From assembly GCA_031288955.1 (NCBI GenBank), contig JAITQJ010000004.1, forward strand, positions 1 through 9,462: a stretch of DNA of 9,462 nucleotides. The letters run 5' to 3'. Below the pieces are notes generated by a model. That model ran no database searches, had not been told where the DNA came from, and was given only the letters and a program-made list of their open reading frames with translations. Of this stretch, positions 1 to 6,753 are shown piece after piece (positions within the stretch are counted from its first letter, which is position 1; every line of letters starts with the position of its first letter). The translations under genes and the position numbers were made by a program. This stretch comes from Planctomycetaceae bacterium (lineage in GTDB: Bacteria; Planctomycetota; Planctomycetia; Pirellulales; Thermoguttaceae).

Positions 1-314
1 AAACGAAGTATGATATAAGAGACAGTGAAGGCTCTTGTCAGGGGAAAAAATAAAAACAGGGCGATGATGTCGGTCAAAATACCGGGCATTACCGCGAGGC
101 AGCCGGCGAGAAAAATGAGTGAACCGTGCAGAGCAGGAGCGGTCGGAATTTCTTTTCGGCTAATTTGGTCGTTGAGTTCGTACCAGTAGCGAAGTCCCTG
201 CAAACGGATGATAGCGGCACCGGCAAAGCCTCCGGCGAGCATTGACAGGAGTGTAAAGTACCAGCCGAAAAAGGAGAGGATAAATAGGTCAATAACAGGC
301 AGCAAGACAAACAT
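1..314 (-). CDS. fxsA: FxsA-family membrane protein, C-terminus off the window edge
   Basis: Reading the minus strand from the ATG at 314 gives 104 codons with no stop before the window edge, so the C-terminus is missing. The product is very hydrophobic: helices at about residues 2-20, 22-37 and 64-93, with a basic/aromatic RLQGLRYW segment at 37-44. The stretch GSLIFLAGCLAVMPGILTD (64-82) matches the most conserved FxsA block, in which a hydrophobic helix ends in PG(F/I)LTD. FxsA is a small cytoplasmic-membrane protein; the E. coli one (158 aa) relieves F-plasmid exclusion of phage T7, and its role elsewhere is unknown. The start is uncertain: the frame stays open upstream to about 390, with a TTG at 371, and no Shine-Dalgarno precedes the ATG. 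The ATG fits the usual FxsA N-terminus, where a LPxxDL/LPLLEL motif directly begins helix 1. A promoter candidate lies at 400-428. Confidence 0.82.
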   Translation of the reverse strand, partial: MFVLLPVIDLFILSFFGWYFTLLSMLAGGFAGAAIIRLQGLRYWYELNDQISRKEIPTAPALHGSLIFLAGCLAVMPGILTDIIALFLFFPLTRAFTVSYIILR

Positions 315-399
315 CGTTGCTGTTTGCCAATAAGGGGACAAGACCCGAATTTTATGATTCCTTAATTTCAACGACGGTGCCGGTGATTGATATGTTTAC

Positions 400-428
400 A
401 GTCTAGCGTTTTTACGAAAACAGGTCAA
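400..428 (-). promoter_or_regulatory. Candidate sigma70-like promoter of fxsA
   Basis: On the minus strand, TTGACC (-35, 428 to 423) and TAGACT (-10, 405 to 400) are separated by exactly 17 bases. Transcription would start near 393, leaving a leader of about 80 bases before the ATG at 314. The spacer holds a short palindrome, GTTTT-TACG-AAAAC (408-421), that a repressor could use. This is a pattern match only. Confidence 0.5.
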
Positions 429-456
429 TCGCTAAACCTAGAAAACCTAGATTGAC
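424..456. repeat. Inverted repeat GTCAATC/GATTGAC with an internal 9-base tandem repeat
   Basis: GTCAATC (424-430) is repeated inverted as GATTGAC (450-456) across a 19-base loop. The loop contains AAACCTAGA (434-442), repeated in tandem at 443-451. The left arm overlaps the fxsA -35 box. The right arm overlaps the last codons of the transposase relic. It could be an operator, a weak terminator for the upstream genes, or debris from the mobile element's decay. Confidence 0.5.
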
Positions 457-624
457 AACTCCGGGCGGACAACCACAACGCCGGAGTCAAAGACGGCTAC
501 CGGAATTTTCGCGATATTTTCGACCGTAAAGATTACTGACACCATTCTTATCGCCTCCGGCGAAGCAGGACTCATCGACCTCGGCTTCGCCGTTAAAAAA
601 GGGCGATAACTTTTCAAGCCGGAA
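447..624 (-). pseudogene. Relic of an IS1595 (ISXO2-like) transposase, truncated and frameshifted
   Basis: The minus strand directly after the dhaK stop reads RLEKLSPFFNGEAEVDES and then CFAGGDKNG in one frame, which ends at a TGA (489-487). From about 505-525 the homology continues in a second frame as ENIAKIPVAVFDSGVVVV, which ends at a TAG (449-447). Together these resemble the first catalytic block of ISXO2-type DDE transposases, typically E-V-D-E-(S/T)-(Y/C)-F-G-G followed by a basic stretch and (A)GK(V/I)PVxGLLxRGG. About 60 codons remain out of roughly 250-330 in the family. The N-terminal part, the rest of the DDE domain and the terminal repeats are not seen. The fragment starts in the dhaK frame, separated from it only by the TAA. 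The family call rests on remembered motifs without an alignment. Confidence 0.6.
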
Positions 625-1629
625 TTACTTCGTAACCCAGTACGGGGCGTTGCTGGGGGCTTCGTAGTATCCCTGTGTTTCACTGTCGAGTTTCGCCAGA
701 AACATTTGAAAACCGGCGGCTTCCTGAACCGTTAAAATTTCCTCGCAGCGTCCGTCAATGAGCGTAATTCCTGCCGCCGTCAAAACCTGATGCGCCTTGC
801 GGTAAACAATGAACTGCTCCATCAGCGTCGTCGCCCCGCTGCCGTTGATAATCAGTACCGCCTTATCGCCTTTCTGCAACTTCACCGCAGCCTTCAGACG
901 GGTTACCATCGTTTCGGCAGTTTCGTCAGCGGTAACGATTTTCTGCGGTCCCGTGCCTCCGCCTTCGCCGTGCTGTCCCATTCCGATTTCCATCTGGTCG
1001 TCGGGCAGTTCGGAAATGTACTGTCCTGATTGAGGATGCGTTGCCGTCTTCATTGTTACGGCGAGCGTTGCCATTGAAGCCCCGAATTTTTCTGCGGCGG
1101 CAACAACTTCGTCAAGGCTTTTTCCTGCTTCGGCTGCCGCACCGGCAACTTTGATAAGCGGGATACAGCCGCCTAATCCGCGGCGGTCTTCGAGCGGGGC
1201 ATCAATGCCGGGAGCAATATCTTCGGCAGTCAGCACCTTCTTAACGTTAATGCCTTCCTTGACCGCCATATTGAACGCCATATTGCCGTTCATCACATCG
1301 CCGGCGTGATTGAGGATAACGAGAACGATACCCTTGTAATCCTTGAAGAGCCGCAGGGCTTCAAGGACACGCGGTGCGCCGGGGGCGGCGAAAATATCGC
1401 CGACAACGGAAGCATCTAACATTCCTTCGCCGACGAAACCGCTTAACGCCGGTTCGTGTCCGCTGCCGCCGAGGGTAAGGACAGCAACTTTATCTTTCGA
1501 TTTAGGAACGCTGCGGACGACAATGTGGCTGCCTGCGAGTTTTACCTGTTTGGAGTACGCCAAAGTATAACCTTCGAGCAGTTCGGTCGTCAGGTTATTC
1601 GGGTCATTAAGGAATTTCTTCATTTTCAT
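625..1629 (-). CDS. dhaK: Dihydroxyacetone kinase subunit DhaK (substrate-binding)
   Basis: This 334-residue protein matches the DhaK fold, the subunit that binds dihydroxyacetone covalently as a hemiaminal while a DhaL partner supplies phosphate from ATP or from the PTS protein DhaM. Visible motifs are GGSGHEP (54-60), GDVMN (110-114, equivalent to GDILN of E. coli), DRRGLGG (148-154) and GQHGEGG with the substrate-linking His at 220. All key residues appear intact. The length is slightly below the E. coli protein (356). I chose ATG 1629 (MKMKKFLND); ATG 1623 gives MKKFLND and fits the family equally well, and a TTG at 1638 is also in frame. No clear Shine-Dalgarno is present. No dhaL or dhaM is nearby: upstream is a transporter and downstream a transposase relic and fxsA. 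It could serve a related keto-sugar kinase such as an erythrulose kinase. Confidence 0.9.
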   Translation of the reverse strand: MKMKKFLNDPNNLTTELLEGYTLAYSKQVKLAGSHIVVRSVPKSKDKVAVLTLGGSGHEPALSGFVGEGMLDASVVGDIFAAPGAPRVLEALRLFKDYKGIVLVILNHAGDVMNGNMAFNMAVKEGINVKKVLTAEDIAPGIDAPLEDRRGLGGCIPLIKVAGAAAEAGKSLDEVVAAAEKFGASMATLAVTMKTATHPQSGQYISELPDDQMEIGMGQHGEGGGTGPQKIVTADETAETMVTRLKAAVKLQKGDKAVLIINGSGATTLMEQFIVYRKAHQVLTAAGITLIDGRCEEILTVQEAAGFQMFLAKLDSETQGYYEAPSNAPYWVTK

Positions 1630-1669
1630 AGCGGTCAAAAGGGTTAAGTTTTAACGAGTGAGCAATGCT

Positions 1670-1698
1670 ATTCTATCAAAAATCAATCGGTATGAAAA
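1670..1698 (-). promoter_or_regulatory. Candidate promoter of dhaK
   Basis: On the minus strand, TTTTCA (1698 to 1693) and TAGAAT (1675 to 1670) are 17 bases apart, matching 4/6 and 5/6 of the sigma70 consensus. This would give a leader of about 34 bases before the dhaK ATG. It suggests dhaK can be transcribed separately from the transporter 106 bases upstream. A small GTTAA/TTAAC repeat (1643-1655) lies in the leader. Confidence 0.4.
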
Positions 1699-1735
1699 GA
1701 GGTATCAGGGGATTACAAAGGATAAAAATGCCGCC

Positions 1736-2791
1736 TTATTTTTCCGGTTTTGCCGACATAATGACACCATAAGATGTCAGAACGAGACCGAAGATAACCA
1801 AGACATTCACCGCTTCGTTAAAGAACAAGTAACCGATAAACGAAAGCATTACAATCTGACACACTGCAACGAGCGAAGCCTGCACTGCCGTTGTCATACG
1901 AAGTCCCTGTATTTGAAAAAAGAAACCAGCCGCATTAGTAATGCCCGAAAGCAGTATCAGATACCAAGCCGCCGCCGGTACATTATAGAACCCTGCCGGT
2001 CCCGATTTCGCATACAAAAACGAACTGAATATCACGATACCGACCGCAAAGACGATTGCCATCATCAGAGTAACCGGAAACGGCGAATAGTAACGGGTGC
2101 CGGACTTCGCAGCATAATCATAACCAACCCAGCGGTACAGCGAAAACGACTGCCGCGGACTATGTTCATCTTTCCAATACCGGCGTATAACATAGCGCAG
2201 AATAATGATATAAACGGAAAACGACACACCGGCAAGAAATGCACCGGCAGCAACGGCAATCATTACCAGCGGCGGCGGGGAGACAAATACCTCTGCCTCT
2301 CTGCCGGTCATTGCTTTTCCGACGCTTAAAATAGTTACAGCGGCAATCAGGATGCCGACGGCAATTTTACGCCGCCGCGACAACGGGTCGCCGAGAATGG
2401 TATAACCAAGTATTGCGACACCGAGCAGTGTTGCCGATTGAATCAGCGGAACAGCAATAATTAAGCCGATGACGGCATAACCGAGCAGTTGTAAATGCGA
2501 ACCAATCAGTTCGCAAATAATGGAGGCAATGATGACATACACAATGAGCCGCTTGGAAATATAAAGTAATCTGCCTTGAAAGAGACGAAAGAGCAGCCAC
2601 GGAATTAACAGCGACAGTCCGATAATTTCCTTGTAACACAATATCCAATCGAGGTCAACTCGGCAGTCGGCAAGATAACGCATCACAACGTTGGACACGC
2701 CGTAAAAGGTCGTCGATAAAAGCGCAAAAACCGTGCCTATCCAACGCTCCTTTCCTGCTGACGCAGCCGTCTCCCATTCGCCGTTATCCAT
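1736..2791 (-). CDS. EamA/DMT-family membrane transporter
   Basis: This 351-residue protein has about ten hydrophobic segments in the two-times-five arrangement of the drug/metabolite transporter superfamily. The first repeat covers roughly residues 17-160 and includes a well-formed helix pair near LGYAVIGLIIAVPLIQSATLL. The second covers roughly 175-350 and ends with the typical EamA tail (GLRMTTAVQASLVAVCQIVMLSF followed by FFNEAVNVLVIFGLVLTSYGVIM, given here in two pieces). A hydrophilic loop of about 45 residues (around 205-250, containing KDEHSPRQSFSLYRW) interrupts the second half and is longer than usual. The substrate cannot be read from the sequence; relatives export amino acids, metabolites or drugs. 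It lies upstream of dhaK on the same strand, but the gap and separate promoter candidate make a dedicated partnership uncertain. AGGAAG lies about 18 bases before the ATG, too far to be a standard ribosome site. Confidence 0.85.
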   Translation of the reverse strand: MDNGEWETAASAGKERWIGTVFALLSTTFYGVSNVVMRYLADCRVDLDWILCYKEIIGLSLLIPWLLFRLFQGRLLYISKRLIVYVIIASIICELIGSHLQLLGYAVIGLIIAVPLIQSATLLGVAILGYTILGDPLSRRRKIAVGILIAAVTILSVGKAMTGREAEVFVSPPPLVMIAVAAGAFLAGVSFSVYIIILRYVIRRYWKDEHSPRQSFSLYRWVGYDYAAKSGTRYYSPFPVTLMMAIVFAVGIVIFSSFLYAKSGPAGFYNVPAAAWYLILLSGITNAAGFFFQIQGLRMTTAVQASLVAVCQIVMLSFIGYLFFNEAVNVLVIFGLVLTSYGVIMSAKPEK

Positions 2792-2883
2792 TATTTATTC
2801 TCTAACTTCCTGTTTTCCCGTGTTTTGTACGCATAAGCCGGTACCGCATCGGACTGGTTTGATTCTCCCAAATAGGCTATGAC

Positions 2884-2913
2884 ATTGCAAGCGGGGATAC
2901 CGCAACTTGCAAT
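2884..2913. promoter_or_regulatory. Inverted repeat ATTGCAAG/CTTGCAAT, operator-like
   Basis: Perfect 8-base arms at 2884-2891 and 2906-2913 are separated by 14 bases. Within it, GCGG (2891-2894) can also pair with CCGC (2900-2903) across a 5-base loop. The right arm contains the -35 box (2907-2912) proposed for the sensor kinase gene. Its position between divergent genes suggests a protein-binding site acting on one or both. Confidence 0.5.
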
Positions 2914-2934
2914 AAATCTTCAGGCTGGTAGAAT
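2907..2934 (+). promoter_or_regulatory. Candidate promoter of the hybrid sensor kinase gene
   Basis: TTGCAA (2907-2912) and TAGAAT (2929-2934) are spaced by 16 bases, matching 4/6 and 5/6 of the sigma70 consensus. Transcription would begin near 2941, giving a short leader of about 19 bases with no Shine-Dalgarno before the ATG at 2960. Confidence 0.45.
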
Positions 2935-2959
2935 GACATCGTTTAAGTATGTATAAAAA

Positions 2960-5878
2960 ATGCCGAACACAAACAAAGACAACCCGTTCGCCGAAGGAAC
3001 CCTCGCAAAATACCGGGAAGTCATCGATAACATATTTCAGGATGCTGGTTTAAGTTATTGGTTCTACGACACCGAAACCGGTCTCTTTGATGTCAGCAGC
3101 AGTGTTCTTCTTCAAAACCATTATAATCCTGCCGAATTCACCAATACTACCATTGAACGATGGAAGACGTATGTTCATCCCGATGACGTTGACAAAGCAG
3201 TCGGAACGTTCGTTCAACTTGCAGAACGGCAAATCGACGTTATGGACTGTGATTACCGTATGCGTAATGCGGACGGTCAATACATATACTTCCGCATCAT
3301 CGGCAGCGTTTCGATGTACAACCTCAACGGCAAACCGCTGCGTCTTGCCGGTACAATGCAGAATATCAATGATGCCAAAGAAGCCGAAATCCGGCTGCGC
3401 CGCCGGGACGGGCTGCTCGAAGCCGTCGCCAGTTGCGCAAATATCCTCGTCAATGCCCGGACAATAAATTACGGTCAGTCCATTCACAATGTTCTCCAGG
3501 TACTCGGCAGTGCCGCCGGTGTTGACCGCGTTTACATTTGGAAAAATTATAACGATGCAAAAACGGGACGGCTCCGTGCTTCACAAATCTATGAATGGTC
3601 GCCGGGTGCCGAACCAATGCAGGGTAATGTCATTGTACAGGATGTCGATTTTGACGAAGTGGCTCCGTCCTGGCGAGGGACGCTGACTGCCGGAAAATGC
3701 GTCAATAACATTGTCCGCCTGATGACGAAAGCCGAGCAAGACCACCTGCTTCCGCAAAATATCATTTCGATTCTCGTTGCCCCGATTATATTTCAGGACA
3801 AGTTTTGGGGCTTCATCGGTTTCGATAACTGCCGCAGCGAACGGATTTGGGACGAATCCGAATCCGGTATCTTGCGGAGCGTTGGTTCGATGATTGCCTC
3901 GACTATCAACCGGCACGAAACCGAACTCGTTCTCGCCGAAGAGCAGCAACTCCTTGACCGGATTATCGAAACGGCACCGGTCAACATCATTCAATCCCGA
4001 AACGGCATCATCGAGCGGATAAACAGGAAAGCCGCGGAGATATTTCATTGTGCGCCCGGACAGCCTGCAACTGACATTTACGGCAGCAAAGAATTGAGGG
4101 ATAAAGTCTGGAGTATCATTCAAAAAGACGGGATTTATTACAACAACGATTTTATCTTAACGCCCTCCGGCGGGACAGAGCGGCGTTTTATTGCGGTTAT
4201 TTTTACCATAGGCACTGCCGACAGCGGCGGCACCGGTGAACGTGCTATCGGCTGGTTCGTTGATGTTACCGATATGCGGAAGACGGAAGCCAATTTGATT
4301 AAAGCGAAAAACGATGCCGATATTGCAACCAGAGCAAAGAGCGACTTCCTTGCACGAATGAGTCACGAAATCCGAACACCGATGAATGCCGTCCTCGGAC
4401 TGATTTATCTGTGTCTCCAAACGGAACTGACCGATAAACAGCGGGACTATCTTGTAAAAACACAAACGGCGGCAAATAATCTGCTCGGCATCATCAACGA
4501 TATTCTCGATTTCTCCAAAATCGAAGCCGGTAAAATCGAATTGGAACGCATCGCCTTCCGCCTGTCTGATGTTTTAAGCGAACTGCGGGATGTTATTGAG
4601 TTTACGGCAAAAGAAAAAGGCTTGAAACTTGAAATAACGGTTTCGCCCGGCGTTGTCGATAACCTTATCGGCGACCCGCTGCGTCTTCGTCAAATCCTGC
4701 TGAACCTGTTGAGCAACGCCGTCAAATTTACTCTGGACGGTTCGGTTATCGTAACCGTCAAAGATATTCCGCAGGATGAGGAAAAACATCAGGATTTGTA
4801 CAAACTGGAGTTTCTCGTTACCGACACAGGCATCGGTTTAACTGAAGAACAGATGAAACATATCTTCGATTCGTTTGCGCAGGCGGACACATCAACGGTA
4901 CGGAAATACGGCGGTACCGGTCTCGGTTTGTCTATCGTGAAGCGGCTTGTCGAATTGATGGACGGACAAATCAGCGTTGAAAGCGAAGCAGGCAAAGGTG
5001 CAACGTTTCGTTTTACAGCGTATTTTATCAGGACGGCGGCACAGACCGACGAGTCGTCGGCAGTGCTGCTTTACCGCCGCCGTGTCTTGGTTGTCGATGA
5101 CGAAAACGATACCCGCGAAGTTATCGTTGAGTTGGTAAAAACACTTAATTTGCAAGCCGATGCGGCGGCATCCGGTTCGGAAGCGTTAGAAAAACTGGCA
5201 CTGGCAACACGTTACGGCAATCCGTATGAATTGGTGTTGATGGATTGGCGTATGCCCCGAATGGACGGCATTGAAACGATACGGCAGATTCACAAACAGG
5301 ACAGCATTATCACTCCGCCGCATATCGTTATGATTTCCGCTTATGACCGGCAGGACTGTGTCCAGCAGACGCAGGGGCTGAATGTTGCCGGAGTGCTGGT
5401 CAAGCCGGTGAAAATCAACGACTTAAAACAGTTGCTCAAGACGGCGTTTCGGATACTGAAACAGCAGAATGTTGCTCCCGTGCAGGAAATCAAAACGGAC
5501 ATTAAAGGAGCAAAGGTTTTGCTGGCGGAGGACAACAAGATAAATCAGTTGGTTGCATCTGAATTGCTGAAAACGTACGGCATTGAATTCACGATAGCAA
5601 ATAATGGACGGGAAGCGGTTGAGGCGGTCAAGGCGAAAGATTTCGACTTAATCCTGATGGACGTACAAATGCCGGAGATGGACGGTTTAACGGCAACGCA
5701 GACAATTCGTCAACTATCGAAGCCCGGCATTGCCCGCCTGCCGATATTGGCAATGACGGCAAATGCTTTAGATACGGACTATCAGAAGAGTTTGGATGTC
5801 GGTATGAATGACCATCTGACAAAACCGATAGACCCCGCCAAACTGCGCCTCGCATTGGAAAAATGGATTAAGCGTTAA
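2960..5878 (+). CDS. Soluble hybrid sensor histidine kinase, PAS-GAF-PAS-HisKA-HATPase-REC-REC
   Basis: This 972-residue two-component kinase should autophosphorylate on a histidine and pass phosphate to its own receiver domains. Domains in order: PAS_3-like fold (about 25-150, with VHPDD and the closing GTMQNINDAKEAE), GAF (about 150-320), second PAS (about 325-455, ending FVDVTDMRKTEA), HisKA with SHEIRTPMN and phosphoacceptor His469, and HATPase_c (about 570-690) with N586, DTGIGL from D622 and GGTGLGL at 651-657. REC1 (about 707-825) has D713, D714 and phosphoacceptor D762. REC2 (about 850-968) has ED at 857-858 and D901. All catalytic positions look intact, including the receiver Ser/Thr and Lys (VMISAYD and LVKPVK in REC1; MTANA and LTKPID in REC2). 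No signal peptide or membrane helix is visible, so it should sense a cytoplasmic signal. There is no Hpt domain or partner regulator nearby, so its output must lie elsewhere. The ATG at 2960 follows the promoter candidate closely. Confidence 0.95.
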   Translation: MPNTNKDNPFAEGTLAKYREVIDNIFQDAGLSYWFYDTETGLFDVSSSVLLQNHYNPAEFTNTTIERWKTYVHPDDVDKAVGTFVQLAERQIDVMDCDYRMRNADGQYIYFRIIGSVSMYNLNGKPLRLAGTMQNINDAKEAEIRLRRRDGLLEAVASCANILVNARTINYGQSIHNVLQVLGSAAGVDRVYIWKNYNDAKTGRLRASQIYEWSPGAEPMQGNVIVQDVDFDEVAPSWRGTLTAGKCVNNIVRLMTKAEQDHLLPQNIISILVAPIIFQDKFWGFIGFDNCRSERIWDESESGILRSVGSMIASTINRHETELVLAEEQQLLDRIIETAPVNIIQSRNGIIERINRKAAEIFHCAPGQPATDIYGSKELRDKVWSIIQKDGIYYNNDFILTPSGGTERRFIAVIFTIGTADSGGTGERAIGWFVDVTDMRKTEANLIKAKNDADIATRAKSDFLARMSHEIRTPMNAVLGLIYLCLQTELTDKQRDYLVKTQTAANNLLGIINDILDFSKIEAGKIELERIAFRLSDVLSELRDVIEFTAKEKGLKLEITVSPGVVDNLIGDPLRLRQILLNLLSNAVKFTLDGSVIVTVKDIPQDEEKHQDLYKLEFLVTDTGIGLTEEQMKHIFDSFAQADTSTVRKYGGTGLGLSIVKRLVELMDGQISVESEAGKGATFRFTAYFIRTAAQTDESSAVLLYRRRVLVVDDENDTREVIVELVKTLNLQADAAASGSEALEKLALATRYGNPYELVLMDWRMPRMDGIETIRQIHKQDSIITPPHIVMISAYDRQDCVQQTQGLNVAGVLVKPVKINDLKQLLKTAFRILKQQNVAPVQEIKTDIKGAKVLLAEDNKINQLVASELLKTYGIEFTIANNGREAVEAVKAKDFDLILMDVQMPEMDGLTATQTIRQLSKPGIARLPILAMTANALDTDYQKSLDVGMNDHLTKPIDPAKLRLALEKWIKR

Positions 5879-5890
5879 CCGTCTGTCCCG

Positions 5891-6523
5891 TTAATCCGGC
5901 AGTTTTTTGAGCATAATGTTCCTAAATGACGGAATACTTTTCGGGTCGTGCTGCTGCAGCGCAATATAACCTCTTTGACTAATCCGCTTGTTCGCTTCCG
6001 TAATTTTGCCGTCCTGCGGTTTTCCGCCCTTTTCCATCGGGTCTGCATAAGTGTAAAGCAGTTGACCATTAACCGATACCGTTAGATTGCCGTTCTGACA
6101 CCGAATGTGATACGTAAACCATTCGTCATCGCCGTGCGGAGCCTTCGGCAACTTGATGATGTTGTACAACGAACCGGTTTTGACGGGGTCGCCGTGCGAC
6201 GAATTGACCTGCAACTCGAAACCGGTGACGGGCCACGCCCCTTCCTGCCATTGCGATTTGATGTACACACCGGAATTACCGCCTTTGGAAATCTTTGCGT
6301 CCAGTTTCAACTCGAAGTTTTTCAGTTCCTCCATATAATAGAGGTGATTGCGGTTTCCGTGTCCGACGATAGCCCCGTCTTTGACCTCGAAACCTTCGTA
6401 CTTCTCGTTGGACTTCCAGCCGTCGAGGCTGGTACCGTTAAAAATCGGAACCCAGCCGTCTTCGGCAGCGGCGGCGAGCGGTAAAACGGCAGCAAATACG
6501 GCGGCAAGTAAAATGCGTTTCAT
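5891..6523 (-). CDS. Secreted DUF1080 protein (3-keto-disaccharide hydrolase family)
   Basis: This 210-residue protein starts with a clear Sec signal peptide: KR at 2-3, a hydrophobic core, and AAAA-ED with likely cleavage after Ala20. The mature part is a single DUF1080/PF06439 domain, a concanavalin-like beta-sandwich. Markers are WVPIFNGTSLDGW (24-36), FELKLDAKISKGGNSGVYIK and GFELQV in the middle, and RGYIALQQHD followed by a C-terminal FRNIML strand. Characterised relatives cleave or dehydrate 3-keto-glucosides made by GMC or Gfo/Idh oxidoreductases. The family is strongly expanded in Planctomycetota and Verrucomicrobiota. It is expected in the periplasm or outside the cell. No oxidoreductase partner is in the window. 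It converges on the sensor kinase with only 12 bases between the two stop codons. The ATG at 6523 has a weak GAAAGA upstream. Confidence 0.9.
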   Translation of the reverse strand: MKRILLAAVFAAVLPLAAAAEDGWVPIFNGTSLDGWKSNEKYEGFEVKDGAIVGHGNRNHLYYMEELKNFELKLDAKISKGGNSGVYIKSQWQEGAWPVTGFELQVNSSHGDPVKTGSLYNIIKLPKAPHGDDEWFTYHIRCQNGNLTVSVNGQLLYTYADPMEKGGKPQDGKITEANKRISQRGYIALQQHDPKSIPSFRNIMLKKLPD

Positions 6524-6553
6524 TGTTATTCTTTCAGTAATGAGATTTTCGTC

Positions 6554-6581
6554 ATTATCCCCGATTGCCGGAGAAATTCAA
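6554..6581 (-). promoter_or_regulatory. Candidate promoter of the DUF1080 gene
   Basis: On the minus strand, TTGAAT (6581 to 6576) and GATAAT (6559 to 6554) are spaced by 16 bases, matching 4/6 and 5/6 of consensus. The predicted start lies about 24 bases before the ATG. Both boxes are interleaved with the GATTGCC/GGCAATC inverted repeat. Confidence 0.4.
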
Positions 6582-6613
6582 GAGGCAATCAGTTTTCCAA
6601 GCGGATTGCAATC
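6563..6613. repeat. Cluster of GATTGC half-sites, operator-like
   Basis: GATTGCC (6563-6569) is repeated inverted as GGCAATC (6584-6590) across 14 bases. A perfect 10-base palindrome, GATTGCAATC (6604-6613), follows 13 bases later. That makes four GATTGC half-sites in 51 bases, overlapping the candidate DUF1080 promoter and lying about 50 bases upstream of the ilvE -35 box. The arrangement suggests a DNA-binding protein site controlling one or both divergent genes. Confidence 0.45.
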
Positions 6614-6659
6614 GTATTCTGTCAATGCCTAAATATCCCCGAAATCAGACCGGACACTC

Positions 6660-6688
6660 TTGACAACGGGCGGCAAACTTTATATCGT
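6660..6688 (+). promoter_or_regulatory. Candidate promoter of ilvE
   Basis: A perfect TTGACA (6660-6665) is followed after 17 bases by TATCGT (6683-6688), which matches 4/6 of the -10 consensus. The leader to the ATG at 6754 would be about 60 bases. No leader peptide, T-box or attenuator structure was seen in it. Confidence 0.45.
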
Positions 6689-6753
6689 GTTAGGAAAATA
6701 GAAGCCCCGAAAACATTACAGCGGTACTTGCAGACATCTAATCCCCGGTAATA

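Noticed and set aside
89..310. A 73-codon minus-strand frame at the left edge
   Set aside because: It is out of frame with the FxsA reading, which covers the same bases, has a convincing family block and runs off the edge. The peptide is Ser/Cys-rich without any pattern.
454..609. A plus-strand frame ending IASGEAGLIDLGFAVKKGR that at first looked like a gene tail
   Set aside because: It has no ATG, is preceded at once by a stop, and the opposite strand gives a recognisable transposase block with a frameshift, which explains the coding-like base composition.
1630..1638. TTG start for dhaK giving three more residues
   Set aside because: Two in-frame ATG codons follow within 15 bases and match the known DhaK N-terminus (MKKxxND) better; no ribosome site favours the TTG.
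1658..2329. A 223-codon plus-strand frame across the transporter gene
   Set aside because: It is antisense to ten clear membrane segments and is dominated by Arg, His and Asn, the signature of a reverse-frame shadow of a hydrophobic protein.
5876..5893. Bidirectional terminator between the kinase and DUF1080 genes
   Set aside because: The 12 bases between the stops contain no inverted repeat or T-tract, so nothing supports an intrinsic terminator there.
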